A DNA stretch of 38,922 bases from SUG1106 sp051883095 (GTDB taxonomy: Bacteria; Bacillota; Clostridia; Peptostreptococcales; Anaerovoracaceae), in contig JBJETB010000074.1 in the NCBI GenBank assembly GCA_051883095.1, positions 1-38,922 of the forward strand, written 5' to 3'. The translations under genes were made by a program, and so were the position numbers. This document shows positions 1 to 7,479 of this stretch, piece after piece (within the stretch, counting starts at the first letter, position 1; each line of letters opens with the position of its first letter). The notes beneath the pieces are model-generated. The model did not search any database. It worked only from the letters and a program-made list of their open reading frames with translations, and was not told the origin of the DNA.

Positions 1-44
1 TCTCTTTCACTGTGAAATTAGTTTTACATCGTGAAGTTACTTTT

Positions 45-824
45 TCAAGTCACCTCGTTTTTTGGAATTATTATTTTAACTTCAAGGAATTCCCCTCTGT
101 CGCTCTCTATAAATTTTGCGTTTTTCTCAACGTCTTTTACCTGATTAAAAGCTTTTCTTATGGTGTTCAGATAAATCTTATAGCTTATGTAATTTATCTT
201 CCGTTTGTCCCTTTCGGCCTTTTCCTTGTTCTGAATGATATCATCAATAAGCTTTTCTGTCTGTTTAACATTGAGATTGTTTGCGGATACTCTTTCAATT
301 ACTCTCCTCCGGTCGTCCTGTGCACTGAGCTTGAGAAGTGCTCTGGCATGTCTTTCGGTCAATCCGTTCTGAATAATAGCCTCCTGAACATCATCAGGCA
401 GGGAAAGAATTCTGATCTTATTTGAAATCGTAGATTGCTGTTTGCTCACTCTTCTGGCAATCTCCCCCTGAGTAAGATTGAAATCCTCCATGAGCTTTTT
501 ATATGCCCTTGCCTCTTCAAGAAAGTTAAGATTTTCTCTCTGAACATTTTCTACCAGAGCAATCAGCGCGGCTTCTTTATCCTGCAGCTCTCTGACTATG
601 GCAGGAACTGTCTTTAATCCTGCAAGCCCGGCTGCCCTCAGTCGTCTTTCCCCTGCTACAAGAATAAATCGTCTTCCCTCCGCCCGCTTGACAATAAGCG
701 GCTGAAGAACTCCGTATTCCGATATCGATTTGGTTAATTCTTCCAGCTCATCATCTCTGAAAACCTTTCTGGGCTGCTCAGGATTGGCTGCTATCATTGA
801 AACAGGAATCTGCACAACTTTCAC
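45..824 (-). CDS. noc: Nucleoid occlusion / ParB-family protein Noc
   Basis: ParB-family CTP-dependent DNA-binding protein of 259 aa. In Firmicutes, Noc next to rsmG binds the nucleoid and blocks division over it. Visible features are the GERRLRAA nucleotide-binding motif, the ENVQRENLN segment, a helix-turn-helix around QSTISNKIRIL, and LTERHARALLKL, which is more typical of Noc than of Spo0J. The longest frame begins at a TTG at 869, but a GTG at 824 is preceded by AAAGGGGTG at good spacing, so I start there. It lies downstream of rsmG behind a terminator. Noc and ParB/Spo0J are hard to separate by eye; the rsmG neighbourhood favours Noc. A ParA/Soj gene may follow to the left, outside the window. 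Confidence 0.88.
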   Translation of the reverse strand: MKVVQIPVSMIAANPEQPRKVFRDDELEELTKSISEYGVLQPLIVKRAEGRRFILVAGERRLRAAGLAGLKTVPAIVRELQDKEAALIALVENVQRENLNFLEEARAYKKLMEDFNLTQGEIARRVSKQQSTISNKIRILSLPDDVQEAIIQNGLTERHARALLKLSAQDDRRRVIERVSANNLNVKQTEKLIDDIIQNKEKAERDKRKINYISYKIYLNTIRKAFNQVKDVEKNAKFIESDRGEFLEVKIIIPKNEVT

Positions 825-834
825 ATTATCACCC

Positions 835-848
835 CTTTCTGGGGAAAT
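835..848. promoter_or_regulatory. Noc-binding-site-like sequence before noc
   Basis: On the minus strand this reads ATTTCCCCAGAAAG, 11 of 14 bases matching the Noc box ATTTCCCGGGAAAT described in Bacillus. It overlaps the ribosome binding site of noc, so binding could mediate autoregulation. A second shorter palindrome, ATTTCCTGAAAT, lies about 10 bp upstream. Weak evidence based on similarity only. Confidence 0.3.
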
Positions 849-889
849 AATAACATTTCCTGAAATCAATATGCAGAATTTCGTACACT

Positions 890-919
890 AAAAAACCCCT
901 AAGTGCGCTATTTTAGGGG
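890..919 (-). terminator. Rho-independent terminator after rsmG
   Basis: On the minus strand CCCCTAA and TTAGGGG form a 7-bp stem with a 10-nt loop, followed by a run of Ts. The stem overlaps the last codons of rsmG and separates it from noc. Confidence 0.75.
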
Positions 920-1627
920 CTCTTTCGCCGGTGTTCCCGCTTTTCTCGGGTATTTCGACGGGGTGTTTTTTATTTTTTTTATGATGACAACTTTATGATC
1001 TATGCCGAATTCTTTAAGATTACCATCACGTATTTCCTCAACCCTGCCGCCAAGAAGATAAAGGGCTTTTTCAGCTTCATTAACCTCTGCCGCTGCATCA
1101 GGACCCTTGTATGCCATAAGGTATCCTCCCATCCTTATAAAAGGCAGACAGTATTCCGCCAGTACAGCCATATTGGCTACTGCCCTGGAAACACAGAGGT
1201 CATACTGCTCGCGATGAGCCTTATCCCTGGCCAGTTCTTCTGCACGCGCATGAATTGTACTAACATTTTTTATATCATTTTCTGTACAGAGTGCATCGAT
1301 AATCTTAAGTCTCTTGTTGAGAGAATCCATCAGATAGAAATTTTTTTCAGGTGAAACTATAGCAAGAGGAACACCGGGGAATCCGGCTCCGGTGCCTACA
1401 TCTATTATCCGGTCAGCTTCCGCATATTCGGGGTAATCAGCACATATAACGGAATCAATAAAATGTTTTAACACGAATTCTTCTCGGTCGGTTATAGTGG
1501 TAAGATTTACCTTTTCATTCCATTTCAGTACACCGTTCATGTACCCGGTAAATTTTTTTATAAGAGCATCATCTGTTTCTATACCCATTGTCTGAAGAGC
1601 TTTCTTTAAAGCATCTGTAGCTTCCAT
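908..1627 (-). CDS. rsmG: 16S rRNA m7G527 methyltransferase RsmG (GidB)
   Basis: SAM-dependent methyltransferase that makes N7-methylguanosine at 16S rRNA position 527; loss in other bacteria gives low-level streptomycin resistance. The Rossmann SAM-binding motif IIDVGTGAGFPGVPLA, the SRAVA segment and the C-terminal PRKAGTPAKEPL are all present. Length (239 aa) is normal. The start is preceded by AGAGGA. It lies 2 bp after mnmG on the same strand, so the two are probably translated from one message. Confidence 0.96.
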   Translation of the reverse strand: MEATDALKKALQTMGIETDDALIKKFTGYMNGVLKWNEKVNLTTITDREEFVLKHFIDSVICADYPEYAEADRIIDVGTGAGFPGVPLAIVSPEKNFYLMDSLNKRLKIIDALCTENDIKNVSTIHARAEELARDKAHREQYDLCVSRAVANMAVLAEYCLPFIRMGGYLMAYKGPDAAAEVNEAEKALYLLGGRVEEIRDGNLKEFGIDHKVVIIKKIKNTPSKYPRKAGTPAKEPLK

Positions 1628-1629
1628 AA

Positions 1630-3510
1630 TCAGTTTCCTCTTTTTCTTTTTTCAAGATAAACAAGCAGCACGTTTATATCCGCAGGCGAAACCCCGGAAA
1701 TTCTGGACGCCTGTCCAACTGACGCCGGCTTGATCTGGTTAAGCTTCTGCACAGCCTCAAGGCGAAGACCTTCTATCTGTGAATAGTCAAATTCCTCTGA
1801 GAGCCTGCGATTTTCAAGCTTTTTAAACCTGGCTATCTGCTGCAGCTGTTTAGCTATATATCCTTCATATTTTATCTGAACCTCCAGCTGAGTCACCTCA
1901 TGATACGAGAGTTCTGGCCTTGTCTCATCATCTATTTCTTTCAGTTCTTCATATGTAATCTGAGGACGTTTCAGAAGCTCCGCAAAAGACACTCTCCCGT
2001 TCACAGGAGAAGTTCCATGAGCCTCAAGGAAAGCATTAACCTCTGAAGGTGACAATGTTTTTTCTGCAAGACGTGTCATCTCTTTTTCAACAGCTTCCTT
2101 CTTAGCCTTATATCTTCTGTATCTTTCCTCATCAGCAAGGCCTATCTCATGTGATTTTTCAGTAAGCCTCTGGTCCGCATTGTCCTGACGCAGCACAAGG
2201 CGGTATTCAGCCCTTGAAGTCATGATACGATAAGGTTCGTTAGTACCTTTAGTCACTAAATCGTCAATAAGAACGCCGATATAAGCCTCATCTCTTCCAA
2301 GAATGAAAGGCTCACGGCCCGAAATCTTAAGAACTGCGTTAATTCCGGCCATAAGACCTTGTGCCGCAGCTTCCTCATAACCGGAACTTCCGTTAAACTG
2401 TCCTGCGCAGAAAAGGTTTTCGATAGATCTGTATTCCAGATTAAGTTTAAGATCCTGAGGATCTATGCAGTCATATTCTATAGCATATGCAGGGCGTACT
2501 ATCCTTATATTTTCAAGCCCGGCAATAGTCTTATAAAATGCCTGCTGCACATCCTCAGGGAGACTTGAGCTCATACCCTGAATATACATTTCATCTGTAT
2601 CAAGACCTTCCGGCTCTATAAAAAGCTGATGTCTTTTTTTATCAGCAAAACGGTTTACCTTATCTTCTATAGACGGGCAGTACCTCGGACCTATGCCCTC
2701 AATCTGCCCTCCGAACAATGCTGATCTATGAAAATTTTCTCTGATTACCTTGTGCGTTTCTTCGTTAGTATATGTAAGCCAGCAAAGTCCCTTGTTATCT
2801 CCGATGTCATCATTCATAAACGAGAAAGGCACTGTTTTTTCGTCACCTCTCTGCTCTTCCATCTTAGAATAGTCCAGACTGCTGCCCAGGCATCTTGCAG
2901 GAGTCCCCGTCTTAAAACGACGCAGATTCATACCGTGTTTCTTAAGATTTTCTGCAAGCTCATTGGAAGGCGCCAGGCCGTTAGGACCGCTTGCAAATGC
3001 ACTGTCTCCTATAAAAATCTTTCCGGCCAGGAAAGTTCCCGTAGCCAGAATTACAGCCTCTGCTTTGTACCATGTATGGGTCTTTGTCTCAACACCGCAG
3101 ACCTTTCCATCCTCAACTATTATATCAGTAACCTCGCCCTGTCTCATATCAAGGTTCGGTGTGTTTTCTATAGTTCTCTTCATTTCGATGTGATATTTAT
3201 TCTTATCAGCCTGGGCACGGAGAGAATGAACAGCCGGACCTTTGGCGGTGTTTAGCATCTTGCTCTGGATAAAAGTCTTGTCGATATTTTTACCCATCTC
3301 CCCGCCGAGAGCATCGATTTCTCTTACCAGATGGCCCTTGCCGGTTCCTCCTATGGAAGGATTGCATGGCATCATAGCCACAGCTTCAAGATTTATGGAA
3401 AACATGAGAGTCTTTTTGCCCATACGTGCAGAAGCCAGAGCTGCCTCACATCCGGCGTGTCCTGCTCCTACAACTATAACATCATATTCACCCATTAAGA
3501 TATGTTCCAT
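1630..3510 (-). CDS. mnmG: tRNA uridine-34 modification enzyme MnmG (GidA)
   Basis: FAD-dependent subunit of the MnmE-MnmG complex that installs carboxymethylaminomethyl groups on wobble U34 of tRNAs. The N-terminal dinucleotide fold VVGAGHAGCEAA, the PCNPSIGGTGKGHLVREIDALGG block and the FCAGQFNGSSGYEEAAAQG block are intact. Length of 626 aa is standard. GTAGG lies about 9 nt before the first ATG; an internal ATG five codons later has a poorer site. The partner gene mnmE lies 10 bp upstream. Confidence 0.97.
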   Translation of the reverse strand: MEHILMGEYDVIVVGAGHAGCEAALASARMGKKTLMFSINLEAVAMMPCNPSIGGTGKGHLVREIDALGGEMGKNIDKTFIQSKMLNTAKGPAVHSLRAQADKNKYHIEMKRTIENTPNLDMRQGEVTDIIVEDGKVCGVETKTHTWYKAEAVILATGTFLAGKIFIGDSAFASGPNGLAPSNELAENLKKHGMNLRRFKTGTPARCLGSSLDYSKMEEQRGDEKTVPFSFMNDDIGDNKGLCWLTYTNEETHKVIRENFHRSALFGGQIEGIGPRYCPSIEDKVNRFADKKRHQLFIEPEGLDTDEMYIQGMSSSLPEDVQQAFYKTIAGLENIRIVRPAYAIEYDCIDPQDLKLNLEYRSIENLFCAGQFNGSSGYEEAAAQGLMAGINAVLKISGREPFILGRDEAYIGVLIDDLVTKGTNEPYRIMTSRAEYRLVLRQDNADQRLTEKSHEIGLADEERYRRYKAKKEAVEKEMTRLAEKTLSPSEVNAFLEAHGTSPVNGRVSFAELLKRPQITYEELKEIDDETRPELSYHEVTQLEVQIKYEGYIAKQLQQIARFKKLENRRLSEEFDYSQIEGLRLEAVQKLNQIKPASVGQASRISGVSPADINVLLVYLEKRKRGN

Positions 3511-3520
3511 TTTTTCTAAC

Positions 3521-4894
3521 CTACTTTCCCAAACAGAATCTGGCGAAGACTTCGTTTATTATATCATCACTCACAGCTTCACCGATTATCTCACCGAGAA
3601 CTTCATATGTCCTGTTAACGTCAATTTCAAGGAATTCCAATGCCTCTCCTGCTTCCGCCATTGCATATGCATCACCAAGGGAAGAAGAAGCTTCTTCAAG
3701 CAGCGCTTTATGGCGCACATTTGTCACCATAAGACTTTCCTGCTGCTTTACCTGTCCTCCGTACACCAGATTTTCTATTTCATCTTCAATCCTGTCTATA
3801 CCTTCATTATTTGCTACAGACGCTTCTATAAATATTCCTCCCGGAAGCTTATGTCTGATTTCTTCAATATCAAGCATTCCTTCAAGATCTGTTTTATTTA
3901 TTATAACGATGACTTTTCTGTCACCTATATATTTTATTATCTCTCTGTCCTCATCATCAAGAGGTCTGCCGTTATCAACCATAAAGATCACAAGGTCAGC
4001 CTTGTTAAAAGACTCTTTGCTTTTCTCAATGCCTATTTTTTCTATCACATCATCTGTATGACGTATTCCTGCGGTATCTGTCAGCCTGACAGGAATATTT
4101 CTGATAGTAACCGCTTCCTCTATGGTATCACGGGTAGTACCAGGAATTTCGGTGACTATAGCCCTGGTTTCTTTAAGAAGAGCATTCATAAGCGAGGATT
4201 TGCCTACGTTAGGTTTGCCTATGATTGCCACATTCAGACCTTCCCTCAGTATACGTCCCGTATCAGCTGTAGCAAGCATATTGTCTACTTTTGCCTTGAC
4301 AGCTCCAAGTCCTGAAAGCAGGTTTTCATAGGTGATAACTTCTATATCCTCATCTGGATAATCTATATTGACTGTAATATTCACCAGAATATCTACAAGT
4401 TCTGCTCTTATTTCTTTAATCTTTTTCGAAAAACTGCCCTCCAATTGGCTTAATGCCACGTCGAAGGTTTTATCCGATTTTGCTCTTATTAAATCTATGA
4501 CAGCCTCTGCCTGAGAAAGGTCAAGTCTGCCGTTAAGAAAAGCTCTCTTGGTGAACTCACCCGGTTCAGCCAGACGTGCTCCGTTTTTCAATACAAGTGC
4601 TAGAATCTTGCGAAGGGATACGATGCTTCCGTGACATTGAATTTCAACTACATCCTCCGCAGTATATGAGTGAGGAGATTGCATGTAGACAGCCATAACT
4701 TCATCTATTTTTTCCCCTGTAAAGTTATCTTTTACGAAACCGTAAGTAAGTTTTCTGTTTTCTATCGGCTGCTTTTTTACACCGCAAAAAACCTTGTTCA
4801 GTATTTCCAAGGAATTTTCACCGCTTATTCTTATTATGCCTATTCCTCCTTCGCCCATGGCGGTTGCCACAGCGGCAATGGTATCATCGTACAT
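3521..4894 (-). CDS. mnmE: tRNA modification GTPase MnmE (TrmE)
   Basis: GTPase partner of MnmG in U34 modification. It has the N-terminal formyl-THF-binding TrmE domain, a helical domain, and an inserted G domain with P-loop GKPNVGKSS, the switch/G3 segments TEIPGTTRD and DTAGI, and NKTD for guanine recognition. It ends with the family C-terminal motif FCLGK, whose Cys is required for modification. The longest frame starts at 4918, but AAAGGAG sits 6-7 nt before the ATG at 4894, so 457 aa is preferred. Confidence 0.96.
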   Translation of the reverse strand: MYDDTIAAVATAMGEGGIGIIRISGENSLEILNKVFCGVKKQPIENRKLTYGFVKDNFTGEKIDEVMAVYMQSPHSYTAEDVVEIQCHGSIVSLRKILALVLKNGARLAEPGEFTKRAFLNGRLDLSQAEAVIDLIRAKSDKTFDVALSQLEGSFSKKIKEIRAELVDILVNITVNIDYPDEDIEVITYENLLSGLGAVKAKVDNMLATADTGRILREGLNVAIIGKPNVGKSSLMNALLKETRAIVTEIPGTTRDTIEEAVTIRNIPVRLTDTAGIRHTDDVIEKIGIEKSKESFNKADLVIFMVDNGRPLDDEDREIIKYIGDRKVIVIINKTDLEGMLDIEEIRHKLPGGIFIEASVANNEGIDRIEDEIENLVYGGQVKQQESLMVTNVRHKALLEEASSSLGDAYAMAEAGEALEFLEIDVNRTYEVLGEIIGEAVSDDIINEVFARFCLGK

Positions 4895-4918
4895 ATAAAT
4901 CTCCTTTAAAACAATCAT

Positions 4919-4940
4919 AGCCCGTCTAAAATGACGGGCT
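4919..4940 (-). terminator. Hairpin between khpB and mnmE
   Basis: A perfect 8-bp stem, AGCCCGTC and GACGGGCT, with a 6-nt loop. On the minus strand it is followed only by an interrupted T-run (ATGATTGTTTT), so it could be a weak terminator or an mRNA-stability element within the operon. Confidence 0.5.
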
Positions 4941-4952
4941 ACTAAAATAAAG

Positions 4953-5801
4953 CTACTTCAATTCAATTATAACCCTTCTGTATGGATCTTGACCCTCGCT
5001 TCTTGTAGTTACCTGAGGGTGGTTTTGAAGAGTTGCATGAATTACCTTTCTTTCGTAAGGGTTCATCGGCTCAAGCTTTACGCTTCTCTTTGTTCTGACA
5101 ACCTTGCCTGCAAGTCTTAAGGCAAGTTTCTCAAGAGTTTTTTCTCTCTTGGCTCTGTAGTTTTCTGCATCTACTACTACTCTGGTGTAGTTCTGATTTT
5201 CCTTATTCACTACAAGGCTTGTGAGATACTGAATGGCATCGAGAGTCTGTCCTCTCTTACCTATAATTGTTCCGGAATCTTTTCCCTGAATATCGATATA
5301 CAGTGAATCTTCTCCAGTCTTCGCTGTAATATCAAGTTCCAGACCCATTTCTCTGGTCACCTCTTCAAGGAATGTCAATGCCGGATGTTCTTCGCATACA
5401 GTAAGCTTCTCATCAGGAACCTTTTCTATTACAGGTTCTATAGGTTCTCTGTCTTTTCTGTTATTGTGCTTTTTGTTATGCTTTTCTTTTTTATTTTTAG
5501 GTGCTTCTGTTCTTTCAGTTTTTTCTGTTTTTTCAGCCTTAGGGGCTTTTTCTGACTGAACCTTCTCAGGCTGAACTTTTACAGGCTTCTCTTTCTTTTC
5601 CGGTGCAGGTGCAGGTTCCGGCTTAGCAGGTTTTTTCTTTTCAACTCTTACTAAGGCCAGTTTTGAACCTATTCCGAAAAATCCGCGGGAAGGCTCTTCA
5701 AGAACAGTAACATCAACTTCATCTATGGTGAGTTTGAGATCAGCGAGAGCAAGCTGCACCGCTGTGTCTACATCCGTTCCCCATTTCTCAGAAAAATCCA
5801 T
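4953..5801 (-). CDS. khpB: RNA-binding protein KhpB (Jag/EloR)
   Basis: Jag-N, KH and R3H domain protein that binds RNA and, with KhpA, influences cell elongation and division in Gram-positives. Seen here: an N-terminal Jag domain (about residues 1-50, ending RGFFGIGSKLALVRVE), a long low-complexity Lys/Glu/Pro linker (about 55-130), a KH domain with GTIIGKRGQTLDAIQYL, and a C-terminal R3H domain with NPYERKVIHATLQ and RRVIIELK. GGAGG precedes the ATG. It follows yidC by about 20 bp, the usual spoIIIJ-jag order. Confidence 0.94.
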   Translation of the reverse strand: MDFSEKWGTDVDTAVQLALADLKLTIDEVDVTVLEEPSRGFFGIGSKLALVRVEKKKPAKPEPAPAPEKKEKPVKVQPEKVQSEKAPKAEKTEKTERTEAPKNKKEKHNKKHNNRKDREPIEPVIEKVPDEKLTVCEEHPALTFLEEVTREMGLELDITAKTGEDSLYIDIQGKDSGTIIGKRGQTLDAIQYLTSLVVNKENQNYTRVVVDAENYRAKREKTLEKLALRLAGKVVRTKRSVKLEPMNPYERKVIHATLQNHPQVTTRSEGQDPYRRVIIELK

Positions 5802-5822
5802 ATAATTTTTTCCTCCAATGTT

Positions 5823-6527
5823 TTATGCTCTTGCTTTTTTCTTAGATGCCTTTGCTCTCTTCTCAGCACTTGCCTTTCTCATTTTAGCAAATCTGATGTT
5901 ATAGAATATCTGTATAAGCTGGCTTCCGAACCAGTAAATAGCAAGACCTGCAGGATAACTTCTCGCCATCCAGAGAATCATGATAGGGAAGAAATACTTC
6001 ATCATGCTGTTCATCATCTTCGCCTGCTGTGCGTTAGCACCTGCATTGGCGTTCTGAGACATCAATGTTGCAATAAAAGTTGCAACTGCAGCCATAATAG
6101 GAAGAATCCACTTATCCGGCTGCGCCAGGTCCTGAATCCAAAGGAAAGGTTCGTGTATTGCATAAAGCATACTGTCTGAATCAATATATGCCATAGGATT
6201 TCTGAGCAAAGCAAACAGACCCATGATTACAATCATCTGAACTACCATAGGCAGACATCCGCCGTACATGCTGACGCCTTCTTCTTTGTAAAGCTCAGTG
6301 AGCTTTTCGTTCATGAGTTCTCTATCCCTGGCATATTTCTGCTGTATTTCCTGGACCTTAGGCTGAACCTCAGTCATCCTCATAGTTGACTTGATGGACT
6401 TTGCATACACAGGATAAAGGCAGAGCTTAACTATAACAGTAACAATAATCAGAGCAATGCCGTAATTTCCTATGATATCATAGAGCCAGGAAAGCAGCAA
6501 ACCTAATGGTTTTGCTAATATTCCCAT
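5823..6527 (-). CDS. yidC: YidC/Oxa1 membrane protein insertase
   Basis: Inserts membrane proteins, alone or with SecYEG. At 234 aa it is the short Gram-positive form (SpoIIIJ/OxaA type). Five hydrophobic segments are visible, with a positively charged cytoplasmic loop between the first two and a basic tail ending KRAKASKKKARA. No lipobox Cys is seen at the N terminus, unlike many Bacillus homologues. In the first core helix (IIVTVIVKLCLYP) a Lys occupies the place where the hydrophilic-groove Arg is usually found. GGAGG precedes the start. Confidence 0.95.
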   Translation of the reverse strand: MGILAKPLGLLLSWLYDIIGNYGIALIIVTVIVKLCLYPVYAKSIKSTMRMTEVQPKVQEIQQKYARDRELMNEKLTELYKEEGVSMYGGCLPMVVQMIVIMGLFALLRNPMAYIDSDSMLYAIHEPFLWIQDLAQPDKWILPIMAAVATFIATLMSQNANAGANAQQAKMMNSMMKYFFPIMILWMARSYPAGLAIYWFGSQLIQIFYNIRFAKMRKASAEKRAKASKKKARA

Positions 6528-6539
6528 TAATTTCCTCCA

Positions 6540-6749
6540 TTATTTTAAAGGATCATACCCGCCTTCATGCCACGGGTGACACTTTAAAATTCTTCTAATT
6601 CCTAAGTAACTACCTTTAAAAACTCCGTACTTCTCCAATGCCTGAATGAAATATGTGGAGCAGGTAGGATAAAACCGGCAGGTAGGCGGAAATAAAGGAG
6701 AAATAAACTTCTGATAAAATCTGATGATTAAAATAAGCAGTTTTTTCAT
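6540..6749 (-). CDS. yidD: Membrane protein insertion efficiency factor YidD
   Basis: Small basic amphipathic protein (69 aa) that helps YidC-dependent insertion. The family core is complete: CRFYPTCSTYFIQALEKYG, then GIRRILKCHPWHEGGYDPL. Its ATG overlaps the rnpA stop (TAATG), implying translational coupling. It sits between rnpA and yidC as in most bacteria. Confidence 0.96.
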   Translation of the reverse strand: MKKLLILIIRFYQKFISPLFPPTCRFYPTCSTYFIQALEKYGVFKGSYLGIRRILKCHPWHEGGYDPLK

Positions 6750-7087
6750 TATTTCTTTAGTACTCCGGTTCTTCTGAAGGCGGAAACAAGAGACTTCTCC
6801 ACCTCGTTACATTTCTTGTCGTTAATAGTGTTTCTGGCGATAATAATAAAATCATATCCTGAAGGAAGCTTTTCCTCAATAAACCTATAGCTTTCACGCA
6901 TAAGTCTTCTCGCTCTGTTTCTCTTGACACTGTTTCCGACTTTTTTACTTGCCAAAAAGCCTGTCCTGTTGTAGGGAAGATTATTTTTGCGGTAAAAAAG
7001 CACAATATATCTGTCCCCTACTGATTTTCCCTTATTGTAAATTGTAGAAAAATCACTTTTTTTTCTTAAAACATTTTTTTTCAGCAT
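6749..7087 (-). CDS. rnpA: Ribonuclease P protein component
   Basis: Protein cofactor of RNase P, which trims the 5' leader of tRNA precursors. The family RNR motif is visible in KRNRARRLMRESYR, preceded by VGNSVKR. Length of 112 aa is typical. The ribosome binding site is weak, and the start lies 10 bp after rpmH, so coupled translation is likely. Confidence 0.95.
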   Translation of the reverse strand: MLKKNVLRKKSDFSTIYNKGKSVGDRYIVLFYRKNNLPYNRTGFLASKKVGNSVKRNRARRLMRESYRFIEEKLPSGYDFIIIARNTINDKKCNEVEKSLVSAFRRTGVLKK

Positions 7088-7097
7088 GTTGCAATTA

Positions 7098-7232
7098 TTA
7101 AGCAGTGAGTTTCTTTCTGCCTCTTGCTCTTCTTCTCTTTAAAACGTTTCTGCCGTTCTTAGTGGACATTCTCTTTCTGAAGCCGTGCTCCTTCATTCTC
7201 TGTCTCTTTTTTGGCTGATAAGTCATTTTCAT
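7098..7232 (-). CDS. rpmH: 50S ribosomal protein L34
   Basis: A 44-aa, highly basic protein beginning MKMTYQPKKRQR and ending RRRARGRKKLTA, diagnostic for L34. AAAGGAG lies 10 nt before the ATG at 7232; a second ATG two codons in is less likely because family members start at this position (MKRTYQP). It is the first gene of the minus-strand operon. Confidence 0.97.
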   Translation of the reverse strand: MKMTYQPKKRQRMKEHGFRKRMSTKNGRNVLKRRRARGRKKLTA

Positions 7233-7302
7233 AGTGCGAAGTCTCCTTTCTGAATTGATTTATTGTGCCGATCTAAATTCCAATGGGCACATACGCTCAA
7301 GT

Positions 7303-7331
7303 ATTATACTTTAAAAACATCAATTTGTCAA
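7303..7331 (-). promoter_or_regulatory. Consensus sigma-A promoter for rpmH operon
   Basis: On the minus strand, TTGACA (7326-7331), a 17-bp spacer and TATAAT (7303-7308): a perfect consensus promoter about 70 bp upstream of rpmH. It should drive rpmH-rnpA-yidD-yidC-khpB and perhaps beyond. Confidence 0.85.
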
Positions 7332-7344
7332 TATTATGATAACT

Positions 7345-7430
7345 TTATCCTAAGCCTGTGGATAAATCTGCGGAAAGATTATTTTTCAATATTTTTTTAT
7401 TATCCACAACTTTCTCTTGCCTGTGGATAA
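7345..7430. other. oriC, left DnaA-box cluster (upstream of dnaA)
   Basis: Three perfect DnaA boxes TTATCCACA: 7357-7365 (minus), 7400-7408 (plus) and 7422-7430 (minus), plus a weak match TTATCCTAA at 7345-7353. They lie in AT-rich DNA between rpmH and dnaA, the classical position of the Firmicute incA/B-type cluster. Confidence 0.88.
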
Positions 7431-7445
7431 CTTTTTATATAAAAT
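7417..7445 (+). promoter_or_regulatory. Putative dnaA promoter with DnaA box in spacer
   Basis: TTGCCT (7417-7422), a 17-bp spacer and TAAAAT (7440-7445). The DnaA box at 7422-7430 lies inside it, which would allow DnaA to repress its own transcription, as known in other bacteria. Confidence 0.55.
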
Positions 7446-7479
7446 AGAGTAACAGATAAAAATAAAAGAGGGAATGATT

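Noticed and set aside
5..17. parS-like site TTTCAC-T-GTGAAA (a similar TTTCACTGTGAA also occurs at 8912-8923)
   Set aside because: The centre carries one extra base and the outer positions do not match parS; both sites are weak and in AT-rich DNA.
3242..4315. Plus-strand open frame of 357 codons over mnmG and mnmE
   Set aside because: Antisense shadow of two well-conserved genes; Ser/Phe/Tyr-rich with no domain.
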